From the NCBI RefSeq assembly GCF_003963535.1, contig NZ_CP034539.1:2790001-2854000 (forward strand): DNA of 64,000 bases, written 5' to 3'. The DNA comes from Streptomyces cyaneochromogenes (lineage in GTDB: Bacteria; Actinomycetota; Actinomycetes; Streptomycetales; Streptomycetaceae). The position numbers were made by a program, and so were the translations under genes. Positions 36,818 through 47,561 of this stretch are shown one piece after another. The stretch's first letter is position 1, and each line of letters begins with the position of its first letter. The notes below the pieces were generated by a model that had not been told where the DNA came from, ran no database searches, and saw only the letters and a program-made list of their open reading frames with translations.

Positions 36818-37882
36818 TCAGGCGTTGCTGGCCGCCACCCAACGCTCCAGCGTCCGCTTCGCCGCTCCCGAGTCGATCGACTCCGCCGCCCTCGCCATGC
36901 CGAGCCGGATCTGCTCGGTGAGCGGAGCGTCCGTCGGCTCCAACGCCACCAGCGCCGCGGCCGAGTTGAGCACCACGGCGTCCCGTACGGGCCCGGTCTC
37001 GCCCTCCAGCAGCCGCCGGGCGACCTCAGCGTTGTACGAGGCGTCCGCACCCCGCAGCGCCTCCACCGGCACCAGCTCGATACCGACGTCACGCGGGTCG
37101 AAGCCCTCCTCGGTCACCTTGCCGTCCCGTACGACCCACACACGCGAAGTGGCCGTCGTCGTCAGCTCGTCGAGACCGTCGTCGCCCCGGAACACCAGCG
37201 CGGACGAGCCGCGTTCGGCGAGGACGCCGGCGATGAGCCCCGCCATCCGGGTGTCGAAGCAGCCGACGGCCGAGGAGGTGACGCGAGCCGGGTTGGTCAG
37301 CGGGCCGAGGAGATTGAACGAGGTCGGGATCCCCAGGTCCCGCCGGACACCGCCGACGAAGCGCATCGAGGGGTGGAACTTGGCCGCGAAGCAGAAGGTG
37401 ATCCCGGCCTCGTCCACGACCCGGGCCACGCCCTGCGGCGACAGGTCCAGGTTGATGCCGAGCTTCTCCAGCACGTCGGACGAGCCGCTCGCCGAGGACG
37501 ACGCCCGGTTGCCGTGCTTGACGACCTTCGCCCCGGCGCCCGCGATCACGATGGCCGACATCGTCGAGATGTTGACCGTCTTGGCCCGATCCCCACCCGT
37601 GCCGACGATGTCGACGGCCGGGCCGGGAATGTCCAGCGGCTGCGCGTGGGCGTACATCGCCTCGACGAGACCGTTGATCTCCTCGACCGTCTCGCCCTTG
37701 GCCCGCAGGGCCACCATGAAGCCGGCGATCTGGGCGTCCGAGGCCTCGCCGCTCATGAAGCGGTCCATCGCCCACGCCGTGTCTCCGGCGCTCAGGTCCC
37801 GTCCGGCGAGCAGCGCGCTCAGCACCTCGGGCCAGGAGCGGCCCGCCGCGGTGTCGCCTCCAGCGGGGATCACAGCGCTCAT
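36818..37882 (-). CDS. trpD: Anthranilate phosphoribosyltransferase
   Basis: A 354-aa enzyme that joins anthranilate to PRPP in the second step of tryptophan synthesis. The PRPP/Mg motifs are [14 protein letters not shown] and [18 protein letters not shown], with [14 protein letters not shown] and the [11 protein letters not shown] motif further on. The ATG at 37882 gives [14 protein letters not shown] and an intact N-terminal helical bundle. In Streptomyces trpD is typically away from the other trp genes, as here. It lies downstream of the qcr operon terminator and has its own terminator. Confidence 0.95.
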   Translation of the reverse strand: MSAVIPAGGDTAAGRSWPEVLSALLAGRDLSAGDTAWAMDRFMSGEASDAQIAGFMVALRAKGETVEEINGLVEAMYAHAQPLDIPGPAVDIVGTGGDRAKTVNISTMSAIVIAGAGAKVVKHGNRASSSASGSSDVLEKLGINLDLSPQGVARVVDEAGITFCFAAKFHPSMRFVGGVRRDLGIPTSFNLLGPLTNPARVTSSAVGCFDTRMAGLIAGVLAERGSSALVFRGDDGLDELTTTATSRVWVVRDGKVTEEGFDPRDVGIELVPVEALRGADASYNAEVARRLLEGETGPVRDAVVLNSAAALVALEPTDAPLTEQIRLGMARAAESIDSGAAKRTLERWVAASNA

Positions 37883-37962
37883 AAGCCGCTCCAGGGTCAG
37901 GCGTCCCGCACTACGGGACGAGAGTCTCAACGAGGTCCACCCTATCCAGCCCCGGGACACGG

Positions 37963-37999
37963 AGAAGGGCCCCGTCCGAAGACCGGACGGAGCCCTTCT
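37963..37999 (-). terminator. Terminator of the qcrCAB operon
   Basis: A 16-bp stem with one mismatch (AGAAGGGC-CCGTCCG type arms) and 5-nt loop, 26 bp past the qcrB stop. Confidence 0.8.
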
Positions 38000-38024
38000 G
38001 CCGTGGCGTGGCGAAACGCAGCGA

Positions 38025-39662
38025 TCAGTGGTGGCCGTGGCCGCTCGTGATCTCCTTGTACTCCTCGACGGTCGGCTTGGGGATCTGACCGTCCTCGCCG
38101 AAGTACGACTTGCTGAGCTTGGCGCGGAGCTTCTCGGAGCCCTTCACCTTGCGCTCGACGCCGTTCTCGTCGACCTTCGGACCGATCTCGGCCGGCTGGT
38201 ACTGCTCGTGCGCCGTGAGCGTGTACAGCGCGTCCTGGCTGAGCGGCTCGTGGACCTCGATGAACTCACCGTGCGGCAGGCGCTTGATGATGCCCGACTC
38301 GCGGCCGTGCAGCACCTTGTCCTTGTCCCGGCGCTGCAGGCCGAGGCAGATCCGCTTGGTGATGATGAACGCGATGACCGGTCCGGCGAAGAACCCGATC
38401 CGGACGAACCAGGTGACCGCGTTGATCGACAGGTGGAAGTGGGTGGCCCACAGGTCGTTGCCACCGCCGACCAGGCCGATCATGTACACCGTGATCCAGG
38501 CGACGCCGAACGCGGTACGCGTCGGGGCGTTGCGCGGACGGTCCAGGATGTGGTGCTCGCGCTTGTCGCCGGTGACCCAGGACTCGATGAACGGGTAGAC
38601 CGCGATGGCCATCAGCACCAGGCCGAAGAGGACCAGCGGGATGAACACGCCCAGGACGAGCGTGTGACCCCAGAAGTCGATCTCCCAGCCCGGCATGTAG
38701 CGGACCAGACCCTCGGCGAAGCCCATGTACCAGTCGGGCTGGGCGCCCGTGGACACCTGGTCCGGCCGGTAGGGACCCATGGCCCAGATCGGGTTGATCT
38801 GCGCGACCGCGGCGATGACCGCGATGACGCCGAAGACCAGGAAGAAGAAGCCTCCGGCCTTGGCCATGTAGACCGGCAGCAGCGGCATGCCGACGACGTT
38901 CTTGTTCGTCTTTCCGGGGCCCGCGAACTGCGTGTGCTTGTGGTAGAAGACCAGGATCAGGTGGCCGACCACCAGGCCGAGCATGATGCCCGGCAGCAGC
39001 AGGATGTGGATCGAGTAGAAGCGGGCCACGAAGTCGGTGCCCGGGAACTCGCCGCCGAAGAGGAAGAACGAGATGTACGTGCCGACGATCGGCATGGACA
39101 GGATCGCGCCCTCGGTGAAGCGGACACCGGTGCCGGAGAGCAGGTCGTCCGGGAGCGAGTAGCCGGTGAAACCGGTGAACATGCCCAGGACGAACAGCAG
39201 GAAGCCGAACAGCCAGTTGATCTCACGCGGCTTGCGGAACGCGCCCGTGAAGAACACGCGCATCATGTGCACGAACATGCCCGCGAGGAAGATCAGCGCG
39301 GCCCAGTGGTGGATCTGCCGGATGAGCAGACCACCGCGCACGTCGAAGGAGATGTGCAGCGTCGAGCTGAACGCCTCCGACATGAGCTGTCCCTGGAGCG
39401 GGACGTAGGAGCCGTGGTACTCCACCTCGTTCATCGACGGGTGGAAGAACAGCGTCAGGTACACACCCGTGAGGATGATGATGATGAAGCTGTAGAGGCA
39501 GACCTCACCCAACATGAACGACCAGTGGTCGGGGAAGATCTTGCGCATGTTGGCCTTGGCCAGGGAGTAGATCCCCAGCCGGCCGTCGGCCCAGTCGGCG
39601 ACGCGCTCGCCGGCCGGTGCCTTGTCGCGCGAGCGCGACTCGGTGGTGGACTCAGTGCTCAT
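38025..39662 (-). CDS. qcrB: Cytochrome bc1 complex cytochrome b subunit
   Basis: A 545-aa haem b protein of the actinobacterial cytochrome bcc complex, which oxidises menaquinol. The N-terminal eight-helix region has the haem ligands, e.g. H in [14 protein letters not shown] and in [11 protein letters not shown]. The Qo-site motif is seen as PDWYMGF here. A long actinobacterial C-terminal extension ([15 protein letters not shown] and the cytoplasmic tail) is present. The ATG overlaps the qcrA stop by 4 bp. Last gene of ctaE-qcrCAB, terminated at 37963-37999. Confidence 0.96.
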   Translation of the reverse strand: MSTESTTESRSRDKAPAGERVADWADGRLGIYSLAKANMRKIFPDHWSFMLGEVCLYSFIIIILTGVYLTLFFHPSMNEVEYHGSYVPLQGQLMSEAFSSTLHISFDVRGGLLIRQIHHWAALIFLAGMFVHMMRVFFTGAFRKPREINWLFGFLLFVLGMFTGFTGYSLPDDLLSGTGVRFTEGAILSMPIVGTYISFFLFGGEFPGTDFVARFYSIHILLLPGIMLGLVVGHLILVFYHKHTQFAGPGKTNKNVVGMPLLPVYMAKAGGFFFLVFGVIAVIAAVAQINPIWAMGPYRPDQVSTGAQPDWYMGFAEGLVRYMPGWEIDFWGHTLVLGVFIPLVLFGLVLMAIAVYPFIESWVTGDKREHHILDRPRNAPTRTAFGVAWITVYMIGLVGGGNDLWATHFHLSINAVTWFVRIGFFAGPVIAFIITKRICLGLQRRDKDKVLHGRESGIIKRLPHGEFIEVHEPLSQDALYTLTAHEQYQPAEIGPKVDENGVERKVKGSEKLRAKLSKSYFGEDGQIPKPTVEEYKEITSGHGHH

Positions 39663-40708
39663 CCGCGCTCCCAGAATGCAGGACCGACGGGCTCTTCGAA
39701 GTCGCCGAGCGCCTCGAGGTAGCCCTCGTCGTTCACGCCGATGCGCAGCTGCGGCAGGGCGTGGCCGGCGGGGCCGAAGATCACTCGGGCACCGTCGGCG
39801 AGGTCGAAGGTGGACTGGTGGCAGGGGCAGAGCACATGGTGCGTCTGCTGCTCGTACAGGGAGATCGGGCAACCGACGTGGGTGCAGATCTTCGAGTACG
39901 CGACGATGCCCTGGTAGGACCAGTCGAGTTCCTGCTTGTCCTTGATGTCGTCGGGCTGGAGCCGGACGATCATCAGGGCGGCCTTGGCGATCTCGTTCTG
40001 GAAGTCGTGGTCGTGCTCCTCCAGGCCCTCCGGCTTGGCGAAGGTGAGGGAGCCGACCGCGACGTCCGAGGGACGCAGCGGCTCGTTGGTGTTCATGTTG
40101 ACGAGCAGCTTGCCCTTGGACCACAGGGTGTGGCGCAGCTTGGTGCCGGGCAGCGGACCGAGGTCACGCAGCAGGACGACACCGGAGAGCGGGAACAGGG
40201 CCAGCGCACCGAACATCGTGTTGCGGATCAGCTTGCGGCGACCCAGCGCGGACTCCTTGGCGCCCTGCCGGAAGTCGGCCATGACCTTGGCCTTGACCTC
40301 GGGCTCAGCCGCGATCGCGTGACGGTCGTCCGCGACCTCCTCGTCCGACATCAGGGTGCGGGCCCAGTGGACCGCGCCCGCGCCGATGCAGAACAGCGCA
40401 CCGCCGAGGGTCAGACCCAGCGCGAAGTTCAGCGCGTTGAGGTGACCGATCGGGAAGACGAAGATCGACTTGTCGTGCGGGATGGCGACGTACGAGGCGA
40501 TGAAGCCGACGGTGGCCAGCATCGAGACCGTGAACAGCAGGGCGACCGTGCGCTCGGACCGCTTGGCGGCCCGCTCGTCGATGTCCTGGATCCGGTGCTC
40601 GTGGGGCGGCAGGCCGGGGTCGGCGAAGGGGTTCTTCTCGTCCGCTACCGCGACGTGGGCGTCCTGCTCAGCGGGCAGGTTCTCTTCTGGAATGTCTTGG
40701 CTACTCAT
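39659..40708 (-). CDS. qcrA: Rieske iron-sulfur subunit of cytochrome bcc complex
   Basis: A 349-aa Rieske protein with the actinobacterial three-helix N-terminus (VALLFTVSMLATVGFIASYV, ALNFALGLTLGGALFCIGAG, TMFGALALFPLSGVVLL). The [2Fe-2S] site is in CTHVGCPISL and CPCHQSTFDL (two Cys, two His, plus the disulfide Cys). It carries electrons from menaquinol to the QcrC haems. The ATG at 40708 overlaps the qcrC stop by 4 bp. Confidence 0.95.
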   Translation of the reverse strand: MSSQDIPEENLPAEQDAHVAVADEKNPFADPGLPPHEHRIQDIDERAAKRSERTVALLFTVSMLATVGFIASYVAIPHDKSIFVFPIGHLNALNFALGLTLGGALFCIGAGAVHWARTLMSDEEVADDRHAIAAEPEVKAKVMADFRQGAKESALGRRKLIRNTMFGALALFPLSGVVLLRDLGPLPGTKLRHTLWSKGKLLVNMNTNEPLRPSDVAVGSLTFAKPEGLEEHDHDFQNEIAKAALMIVRLQPDDIKDKQELDWSYQGIVAYSKICTHVGCPISLYEQQTHHVLCPCHQSTFDLADGARVIFGPAGHALPQLRIGVNDEGYLEALGDFEEPVGPAFWERG

Positions 40709-41517
40709 GACTTCTTGGCCTTTGCGGTCCGAGCGGCGACCCAAACAGCGACCGCGATCATTGCGCCGAGACCGAAGATCCAGGAGAAGAGGCCCTCGGT
40801 GACCGGCCCGAGGCCGCCCAGCTCCAGACCACCCGGATTCACCGTCTCATCGCTGTTGACCGCGTGCAGGTACGCGATGATGTCCTTCTTGTTCTGCTCC
40901 GACAGCGTGGTGTCGGGGAACGAAGGCATGTTCTGCGGGCCGGTCTGCATGGCCTCGTAGATGTGCTTCGGGTCGACGCCCTCGAGGCTCGGCGCGTACT
41001 TGCCCTTGGTCAGAGCGCCGCCCTTGCCGGTGAAATTGTGGCACTGGGCGCAGTTGTTGCGGAAGAGCTCGCCGCCCTTGGCGATGTCCGCGCCCTCGGG
41101 GCCGTACTTCTCCTCGGACGGGACGGACGGACCGGCGCCCAGCGAGGCGATGTACGCAGCGAGCTGGTCGATCTCGGCCTGCGAGTAGATGTTCTTCTTC
41201 TTCGGGACCTGGGCGCCCTGGGAGGTGGCGGCAGGCATACGTCCCGTCGAGACCTGGAAGTCGACGGCGGCGGCGCCGACACCCACCAGGCTCGGACCGT
41301 CGGAGGTGCCCTGACCGCCGGTGCCGTGGCAGCTGGCGCAGCCGACGGCGTAGAGCTTCTTGCCCTCCTCGATGGTGAGGGACTGGGCGGTTTCCTCGGC
41401 CTGCGCCTTGTCCGCGGGCGCGAACACGGCGTACAGCCCCCCCGTGCACGCCAGCGCGAGGAGTAGGACGACGACCGCCGCCAGCGGATGGCGTCGTCGT
41501 GCGGAGAGCTTTTTCAC
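40705..41517 (-). CDS. qcrC: Di-haem cytochrome c subunit of bcc complex
   Basis: A 270-aa membrane-anchored di-haem cytochrome c. A signal-anchor (LAAVVVLLLALACTGGLYAV) is followed by two c-type domains with CASCH and CAQCH haem motifs, distal Met regions (GRMPAAT, QNMPSFP) and a C-terminal helix (SWIFGLGAMIAVAVWVAART). It passes electrons directly to the CuA of CtaC in the supercomplex. GTG 41517 starts it. The operon continues into qcrA with overlap. Confidence 0.95.
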   Translation of the reverse strand: MKKLSARRRHPLAAVVVLLLALACTGGLYAVFAPADKAQAEETAQSLTIEEGKKLYAVGCASCHGTGGQGTSDGPSLVGVGAAAVDFQVSTGRMPAATSQGAQVPKKKNIYSQAEIDQLAAYIASLGAGPSVPSEEKYGPEGADIAKGGELFRNNCAQCHNFTGKGGALTKGKYAPSLEGVDPKHIYEAMQTGPQNMPSFPDTTLSEQNKKDIIAYLHAVNSDETVNPGGLELGGLGPVTEGLFSWIFGLGAMIAVAVWVAARTAKAKKS

Positions 41518-41596
41518 GGATTACCCCGGTGTCAGGATCTTCTGCGTCGATGCTTCGGTAAGTGCGTTTGTTGAACGCGCGCGGGATCGGGCCCGG

Positions 41597-42217
41597 CTAC
41601 TTGATCATGTAGATCGTGGCGAAGAGGCCGATCCAGACGACATCGACGAAGTGCCAGTAGTAGGACACGACGATCGCGGCGGTCGCCTGCTCATGCGTGA
41701 ACCTCCGGGCCGCGTACGTGCGGCCGAGGACCAGCAGGAAGGCGATGAGACCGCCCGTCACGTGCAGGCCGTGGAAGCCGGTGGTCAGGTAGAAGACCGA
41801 GCCGTACGGGTCGGACGAGAGCGAGAGGCCCTCGTGCTTGACCAGCTCGGTGTACTCGTACACCTGACCGCCGATGAAGATCGCACCCATGATGAAGGTG
41901 ACGATGAACCAGCCCCGGAGCTTCTTGACGTCACCGCGCTCGGCGGCGAACACGCCGAGCTGGCAGGTGAGGGAGGAGAGCACCAGGATCGTGGTGTTCG
42001 TCGCCGAGAACGGGAAGTTCAGGGCTTCGGCCTTCTCGTGCCAGAAATCCGGCCCGGTCACCGATCGAAGGGTGAAGTACATCGCGAAGAGGGCCGCGAA
42101 GAACATCAGCTCGGAACTCAGCCAGATGATGGTTCCGACGCTGGTGAGGTTCGGTCGATTGACCGACGGGTGCGCGTGACCCTTGTCTACTGTCGTTGCT
42201 GTCGCCACGACCGACAT
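41597..42217 (-). CDS. ctaE: Cytochrome c oxidase subunit III
   Basis: A 206-aa membrane protein of the aa3 oxidase. Five helices are seen, with typical segments [52 protein letters not shown] and [17 protein letters not shown]. The subunit stabilises the catalytic core. It is the first gene of ctaE-qcrCAB, as usual in actinobacteria; the 79-bp gap to qcrC is small. A divergent gene for a receiver-like protein starts 146 bp away. Confidence 0.95.
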   Translation of the reverse strand: MSVVATATTVDKGHAHPSVNRPNLTSVGTIIWLSSELMFFAALFAMYFTLRSVTGPDFWHEKAEALNFPFSATNTTILVLSSLTCQLGVFAAERGDVKKLRGWFIVTFIMGAIFIGGQVYEYTELVKHEGLSLSSDPYGSVFYLTTGFHGLHVTGGLIAFLLVLGRTYAARRFTHEQATAAIVVSYYWHFVDVVWIGLFATIYMIK

Positions 42218-42362
42218 TATGTCGGTCGCTTATCCCGCCCTCACTCCGGGGGGTGCCGTTCGGAGTGTCTTCCCCGTTCATACCGGTGTTGACGTGGTGT
42301 TCAAGGGAGTAGCATCCGGCCCAACGGGCCTGTCCTTACGACGCAGACGTCACGGAGGAACA

Positions 42363-42764
42363 ATGCAGCCGACCGCCACGGTGCTGGTCTACAGCGACGA
42401 CTCCAACACCCGCGAGCAGGTGCGGCTTGCCTCCGGTCGGCGACCGGCTCCTGATGTGCCCTTGGTCAGGTTCGTGGAGTGCGCCACGCCCGCCGCGGTG
42501 CTGCGCGAGCTGGACAAGGGGGGCATCGACGTCTGCGTGCTGGACGGTGAAGCCGTGCCCATGGGGGGCATGGGGCTGTGCCGGCAGATCAAGGACGAGG
42601 TGTTCAACTGCCCGCCGGTGCTGTTGCTCATCGGGCGGCCGCAGGACGCGTGGCTGGCCACGTGGAGTCGGGCCGAGGCGGCGGTGACGTTGCCTGTGGA
42701 GCCCGTGGAGTTCGCGGGGGCGTTGGCTTCCCTGTTGCGCACGAAGCGGCTTCAGAGCGCCTGA
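42363..42764 (+). CDS. Degenerate receiver (pseudo-receiver) protein
   Basis: A 133-aa single-domain protein that resembles a response regulator receiver: ATVLVYSDDSNTREQVRLA at the N-terminus and VCVLDGEAVPMGGMGLCRQI with a possible phosphoacceptor Asp. The usual Thr/Ser (LLLIGRPQD) and the conserved Lys (VTLPVEPVEFA) are not where expected, so phosphorylation is doubtful. There is no output domain. ATG 42363 follows GGAGGAAC. It diverges from ctaE and may be a regulatory partner; function unknown. Confidence 0.8.
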   Translation: MQPTATVLVYSDDSNTREQVRLASGRRPAPDVPLVRFVECATPAAVLRELDKGGIDVCVLDGEAVPMGGMGLCRQIKDEVFNCPPVLLLIGRPQDAWLATWSRAEAAVTLPVEPVEFAGALASLLRTKRLQSA

Positions 42765-42794
42765 GAGCTCGGGAGCTTGGTGTTCACGGGCGAC

Positions 42795-42870
42795 TGCGGG
42801 TCCGGTTGCGGCTGGTCGCGCCCACGCGGCGGAGCCGCAAATCGATGCAGACCCGCACCCCTGAAGGGGC
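42795..42870 (+). repeat. Dispersed intergenic repeat, copy 3
   Basis: Shows GCGGCTGGTCGCGCCCACGC, GGCGGAGCCGCAAATCGATG and CCGCACCCCTGAAGGGG, matching the other copies with an extra hairpin. It lies between two convergent genes. Confidence 0.6.
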
Positions 42871-42888
42871 GCTGTCCCTGAGGTCGCT

Positions 42889-44154
42889 TCATATGCTCTG
42901 TGGCCTCAGTCTTGCCTTCTCCGACGGGCTCGGGCCCTCCGGTGTGCCGCCCACCAGCGCACTGCCGTTGCGCCAGTTCTTCCACTCCAGGTTCCAGTCG
43001 CCGAAGCCGTTGCCGAACGGTTCCATCGTGTTGCCGTACGAGTTGATGACCTTGACGATGTCGCCCTCGCGTATGTTGTCGAAGAACCACGAGGCGTTGG
43101 CCGTGCTCATGCCGGTGCAGCCGTGGCTGACGTTGGCGTAGCCCTGGGAGCCGACCGACCAGGGGGCCGCATGGACGTACTCGCCGCTCCAGGTCACGCG
43201 GGTGGCGTAGTAGACGGGTAGGTCGTACGACTCCGAGGAGCCCGCCGCTATGCCTATGCTCGTGCCGCGCATGCGTACGAAGTACTCCTTGGCCAGTACG
43301 ACCTTGACTCCGTTGCGGGTCTCGAAGCCGGGCTTGCCGGTGGTGACCGGGACCGACCTGACCTCCTCGCCGTTCCGGTAGAGCGTCAGCCGGTGGGACG
43401 CGGCGTCCGTGACGGCTATGACCTGGTCGCCGATGGTTATTCGCAGCGGCTTGACCTTGCCGCCCCACAGGCGTTCGCCGATCTTCACGCCGTCGAGGTT
43501 GCTGTGGGCTCGGATCGTGGCGCCGGAGGGCCAGTACTCCTTGGGGCGGTAGTGGAGTTCCTTGTCGTCCACCCAGTGCCAGGTGCCCTCCACGGCGGGC
43601 GTGGAGTCGACCTTCAGGGCCCGCTCGACTATGGCGCGCTGCTTCTTGTCCTTGAGGGGCTGGTTCAGTGCGGCGGTGATGGGCTGGCCCACGCCGTACG
43701 TGCCCGTCCTGGGGCCGAACTCCACCGTCAGATGCTTCTTGGTGGTCGGCCGGCTGGTGTCGAAGGTGAGGACCTTGCGGCCGGGGGCGCCGTCCTCGTC
43801 CTCGGTGCTCACACGCACCGTGTAGCGGGCGTTGGCGGCGAGCGGGGAGGTGCTGTGCCAGCGGGTGCCGTCGACGGAGAGTTCGCCCGCGACGTAGCGT
43901 CCTGCGGCGTCCCTGGCGGTGACGTCCGTGATACGGCCGTCGGAGTCCTCCGCGGTGACTTCCAGGGGCTTGTCGGGGTCGGCCTTCTTGCCGTCGCCCG
44001 AGGGGCCGTTGAAGGCGATCTGGTCGGCCGCGTCGTAAGGGTCGGCGGCCAGCGGGTTGCCGTCGCTGCTGCAGGCGGCGGCACTCGCGCCGAGTGCGGT
44101 CAGCAGGAGCGTGCAGCCTATGACGGTCTTCGTGCGCGGTGCTCTGTTGCTCAT
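42889..44154 (-). CDS. L,D-transpeptidase lipoprotein (LppS/LdtMt2-like)
   Basis: A 421-aa lipoprotein. Lipobox ASAAACSS near residue 27 follows a hydrophobic signal. Two immunoglobulin-like domains (DKPLEVTAEDSDGRITDVTA, then KKHLTVEFGPRTGTYGVGQP) lead to a YkuD catalytic domain with SHGCTGMS holding the nucleophile Cys and the preceding His. It makes 3-3 crosslinks in peptidoglycan outside the cell. It lies between the two cytochrome oxidase gene groups but is transcribed separately, followed by a repeat, preceded by the ctaF terminator. Confidence 0.93.
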   Translation of the reverse strand: MSNRAPRTKTVIGCTLLLTALGASAAACSSDGNPLAADPYDAADQIAFNGPSGDGKKADPDKPLEVTAEDSDGRITDVTARDAAGRYVAGELSVDGTRWHSTSPLAANARYTVRVSTEDEDGAPGRKVLTFDTSRPTTKKHLTVEFGPRTGTYGVGQPITAALNQPLKDKKQRAIVERALKVDSTPAVEGTWHWVDDKELHYRPKEYWPSGATIRAHSNLDGVKIGERLWGGKVKPLRITIGDQVIAVTDAASHRLTLYRNGEEVRSVPVTTGKPGFETRNGVKVVLAKEYFVRMRGTSIGIAAGSSESYDLPVYYATRVTWSGEYVHAAPWSVGSQGYANVSHGCTGMSTANASWFFDNIREGDIVKVINSYGNTMEPFGNGFGDWNLEWKNWRNGSALVGGTPEGPSPSEKARLRPQSI

Positions 44155-44230
44155 GGCTTCACGCTAGGAAGCGGCGTCATCGGCGGCGCGCCGGGTGACT
44201 CGTACGGGTGATTCGGATTACTGCAAAAGC

Positions 44231-44268
44231 GGGAGCCCGGACACTCCTGGCGGAGTGTCCGGGCTCCC
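44231..44268 (-). terminator. Terminator of the ctaCDF operon
   Basis: A perfect 17-bp stem, GGGAGCCCGGACACTCC with its complement, around TGGC, 18 bp past the ctaF stop; on the minus strand it is followed by GCTTTTGC. Confidence 0.9.
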
Positions 44269-44285
44269 GATGAGCTCGGCTCGTG

Positions 44286-44684
44286 CTACTGGGTGCGGTT
44301 CTCACCGCGGTAGTACTCGAAGACCCAGCCCCAGATGCCGATGAGGACCAGCGGCGCGGAGAAGTACATCAGCCACCAGCCGATCGCGATCGACAGGAAG
44401 GCGAGGGCGCCACCGATCGCGAGGGAGAGCGGCTGCCAGCTGTGCGGGCTGAAGAACCCGACCTCGCCGGCGTCGTCCGCGACGTCCGCTTCCTTGTTGT
44501 CCTGCGCACCCGTGTCGACCCGCCGGGCGGTGAAGCCCAGGTAGAAGCCGATCATGATGGCCAGACCGAACGCCAGGAAGAGTGCCGTGGTACCGGCCGG
44601 CTCCTTCGACCACACGCCATAGACGACCGCCATGGCAAGGATGAAGACGCTCAGCCAGATGAACATCTTGCCCTGAACCTTCAC
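44286..44684 (-). CDS. ctaF: Cytochrome c oxidase subunit IV
   Basis: A 132-aa protein with four hydrophobic helices ([78 protein letters not shown]), the actinobacterial-specific CtaF subunit of the aa3 oxidase. It ends in the usual conserved YYRGE. GTG 44684 overlaps the ctaD stop by 4 bp. Its 3' terminator closes the operon. Confidence 0.94.
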   Translation of the reverse strand: MKVQGKMFIWLSVFILAMAVVYGVWSKEPAGTTALFLAFGLAIMIGFYLGFTARRVDTGAQDNKEADVADDAGEVGFFSPHSWQPLSLAIGGALAFLSIAIGWWLMYFSAPLVLIGIWGWVFEYYRGENRTQ

Positions 44685-46417
44685 TTGCCGGCCTCCTTGC
44701 CACCAGCCAGAGCCTTGTCACCGTGAGGTGCGTTCTCGAGCTGGTCGAGGGCGGCGATCTCAGGGTGGTGCAGGTCGAACGCCGGGGATTCGGAACGGAT
44801 CCGCGGCAGGGTGAGGAAGTTGTGCCGCGGCGGCGGGCAGGACGTGGCCCACTCCAGCGAGCGGCCGTAGCCCCACGGGTCGTCGACGCCGACCGGCTTG
44901 CCGTACTTGGCCGTCTTCCACACGTTGTAGAAGAAGGGCAGCAGCGACGCGCCGAGGACGAACGAGCTGATCGTCGAGATCGTGTTCAGGGCGGTGAAGC
45001 CGTCGGCCGCGAGGTAGTCGGCGTAACGACGCGGCATGCCCTCGGCACCCAGCCAGTGCTGGACGAGGAAGGTGCCGTGGAAGCCGACGAACAGCGTCCA
45101 GAAGGTCATCTTGCCGAGGCGCTCGTCGAGCATCTTGCCCGTCCACTTCGGCCACCAGAAGTGGAAGCCGGAGAACATCGCGAAGACGACGGTGCCGAAC
45201 ACCACGTAGTGGAAGTGCGCCACCACGAAGTACGAGTCGGAGACGTGGAAGTCCATCGGCGGCGAGGCCAGGATGACGCCGGTCAGACCACCGAAGGTGA
45301 AGGTGATGAGGAAGCCGGTCGCCCAGAGCATCGGTGTCTCGAAGGACAACGAGCCCTTCCACATCGTTCCGATCCAGTTGAAGAACTTCACGCCTGTCGG
45401 TACGGCGATGAGGAACGTCATGAAGGCGAAGAACGGCAGGAGCACACCGCCGGTGACGTACATGTGGTGTGCCCACACCGTCACGGACAGGCCCGCGATC
45501 GCGATGGTGGCCGCGATCAGACCCATGTAGCCGAACATCGGCTTGCGGGAGAAGACCGGGATGACCTCGGAGATGATGCCGAAGAACGGCAGCGCGATGA
45601 TGTACACCTCTGGATGGCCGAAGAACCAGAAGAGGTGCTGCCACAGCAACGCTCCGCCGTTGGCCGAGTCGAAGATGTGGGCGCCGAACTTGCGGTCCGC
45701 CTCCAGCGCGAACAGCGCCGCGGCCAGCACCGGGAAGGCGAGCAGGACCAGAACACCGGTCAGCAGGACGTTCCACACGAAGATCGGCATGCGGAACATC
45801 GTCATGCCGGGGGCGCGCATGCAGATGATCGTGGTGACGAAGTTGACCGAGCCGAGGATGGTGCCGAAGCCGGAGAAGGCAAGGCCCATGATCCACAGGT
45901 CGGCGCCGATGCCCGGGCTGCGGACCGCGTCCGACAGCGGGCTGTAGGCGAACCAGCCGAAGTCGGCCGCGCCCTGCGGGGTGAGGAAGCCGCCGACCGC
46001 GATGAGCGAGCCGAACAGGTACAGCCAGTAGGCGAACATGTTCAGCCGGGGGAAGGCCACGTCCGGCGCGCCGATCTGCAGCGGCATGATCCAGTTCGCG
46101 AAGCCGGCGAACAGCGGCGTCGCGAACATCAGCAGCATGATCGTGCCGTGCATCGTGAACGCCTGGTTGAACTGCTCGTTCGACATGATCTGCAGACCAG
46201 GACGGGCGAGCTCGGCGCGCATGAGCAGCGCCATCACGCCGCCGATCACGAAGAACGCGAACGACGTGACGAGGTACAGCGTTCCGATCGTCTTGTGGTC
46301 GGTGGTGGTGAGCCACTTGACCACGACGTTGCCGGGTTGCCTGCGCCTGACCGGCAGCTCGTTCTCGTACGAGTCCTCAGCTGCGGCGGCACCCTGGGGT
46401 TCGTTGAGGATGCTCAC
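44681..46417 (-). CDS. ctaD: Cytochrome c oxidase subunit I
   Basis: A 578-aa haem-copper oxidase core with 12 helices that reduces oxygen and pumps protons. The haem a ligand is the His in [13 protein letters not shown]; the CuB/haem a3 region is [15 protein letters not shown] and [10 protein letters not shown], with [10 protein letters not shown] holding two more haem His. GTG 46417 overlaps the ctaC stop by 4 bp. Some alternate upstream frame is open but not conserved. Confidence 0.97.
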   Translation of the reverse strand: MSILNEPQGAAAAEDSYENELPVRRRQPGNVVVKWLTTTDHKTIGTLYLVTSFAFFVIGGVMALLMRAELARPGLQIMSNEQFNQAFTMHGTIMLLMFATPLFAGFANWIMPLQIGAPDVAFPRLNMFAYWLYLFGSLIAVGGFLTPQGAADFGWFAYSPLSDAVRSPGIGADLWIMGLAFSGFGTILGSVNFVTTIICMRAPGMTMFRMPIFVWNVLLTGVLVLLAFPVLAAALFALEADRKFGAHIFDSANGGALLWQHLFWFFGHPEVYIIALPFFGIISEVIPVFSRKPMFGYMGLIAATIAIAGLSVTVWAHHMYVTGGVLLPFFAFMTFLIAVPTGVKFFNWIGTMWKGSLSFETPMLWATGFLITFTFGGLTGVILASPPMDFHVSDSYFVVAHFHYVVFGTVVFAMFSGFHFWWPKWTGKMLDERLGKMTFWTLFVGFHGTFLVQHWLGAEGMPRRYADYLAADGFTALNTISTISSFVLGASLLPFFYNVWKTAKYGKPVGVDDPWGYGRSLEWATSCPPPRHNFLTLPRIRSESPAFDLHHPEIAALDQLENAPHGDKALAGGKEAGK

Positions 46418-47379
46418 AGGTTGTTCGTCTCCCGGTTCTTCTCGTGGCTCGTCTGCGCGATGCCGGCGGGAACGTAACCGGTCTGCCCCTTCTTGGCGAG
46501 GTCCTTGAGGTGCTGCTCGTAGCGCTCGGGGGAGACGACCTTCACGTTGAACAGCATCCGGGAGTGGTCGACGCCGCACAGCTCGGCGCACTTGCCCAGG
46601 AAGGTGCCCTCACGGTTGGGGGTCACCTCGAAGGCGTTGGTGTGGCCCGGGATGACGTCCTGCTTCATCAGGAACGGCACCACCCAGAAGGAGTGGATGA
46701 CGTCACGCGAGGTGAGGACGAAGCGGACCGTCTTGCCCTTGGGCAGCCACAGGGTCGGGCCGGGGTTGCCGGTCTGCGGGTTCCGCGTGCCGGGCGTGCC
46801 GACGTCGTAGACACCGCCGGCGTTCGCCGGGAAGTCCTCCTTGAACCGGTCCGGAATGGCGTCCAGGTTCTTGTCGGTCTTCGCGTCGCCCGTGGAACCC
46901 TCGACGGGCTCGACGTAGTTGAAGCCCCAGCTCCACTGGTAGCCGACGACGTTGATGGTGACGTCGGGCTTGTCCTTGAGGCTGAGGAGCTTCGACTCGT
47001 CGCGGGCCGTGAAGTAGAACAGCACCGAGACGATGATGAGCGGGACCACGGTGTACAGCGCCTCGATGGGCATGTTGTACCGGGTCTGCGGAGGGACCTC
47101 GACCTTGGTGCGGCTGCGCCGGTGGAACATGGCGCTCCACAGGATCAGACCCCACACGAGCACGCCGACGGCGAGCGCAGCCGCCCAGGAACCCTGCCAC
47201 AGGGAGAGGATCCGCGGAGCCTCTTCCGTGGTCGGGGTGGGCATACCAAGGCGGGGGAAGTCTTCCCAGTTGTACGAGCAACCGGTGGCTGTCGCCAGGA
47301 CCAGGCCCGCGGTCATTGCCTGCAGCAGCTTCCGCCGCATCGGGCGCCGCGGCGAGCGGTCGGAGCCGTTGGGACTCAC
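46414..47379 (-). CDS. ctaC: Cytochrome c oxidase subunit II
   Basis: A 321-aa lipoprotein with lipobox LATATGC near residue 34, then two helices ([20 protein letters not shown] and [19 protein letters not shown]) and a cupredoxin domain. The CuA site is [12 protein letters not shown], and HSFWVVPF holds another ligand. It accepts electrons from QcrC. GTG 47379 begins the ctaCDF operon. The N-terminal Arg-rich [17 protein letters not shown] is a normal lipoprotein signal start. Confidence 0.95.
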   Translation of the reverse strand: MSPNGSDRSPRRPMRRKLLQAMTAGLVLATATGCSYNWEDFPRLGMPTPTTEEAPRILSLWQGSWAAALAVGVLVWGLILWSAMFHRRSRTKVEVPPQTRYNMPIEALYTVVPLIIVSVLFYFTARDESKLLSLKDKPDVTINVVGYQWSWGFNYVEPVEGSTGDAKTDKNLDAIPDRFKEDFPANAGGVYDVGTPGTRNPQTGNPGPTLWLPKGKTVRFVLTSRDVIHSFWVVPFLMKQDVIPGHTNAFEVTPNREGTFLGKCAELCGVDHSRMLFNVKVVSPERYEQHLKDLAKKGQTGYVPAGIAQTSHEKNRETNNL

Positions 47380-47561
47380 GTAGCGCCTTCCCGAGAGTCT
47401 CGCCCGCGCGGTATGGCTGCGGCCTGGCCTTCTCGCTGGTCGGTCGCCGCCCTGCGACGGGCAGGGGTTTGGATGTTTATGCGGACCAAACCCTAGCCGA
47501 CGCCCTCCGGGGGTTCGCGGGGAGGGGTGCCTATGGGGTGGGGTGGTTCGCTTGTTTGGCG

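Noticed and set aside
36498..39722. A very long open frame (over 1000 codons) on the plus strand
   Set aside because: It runs antisense to trpD, qcrB and the SAM-IV region and owes its length to high-GC codon bias. Its translation is Arg/Asp/Val-rich without a domain.
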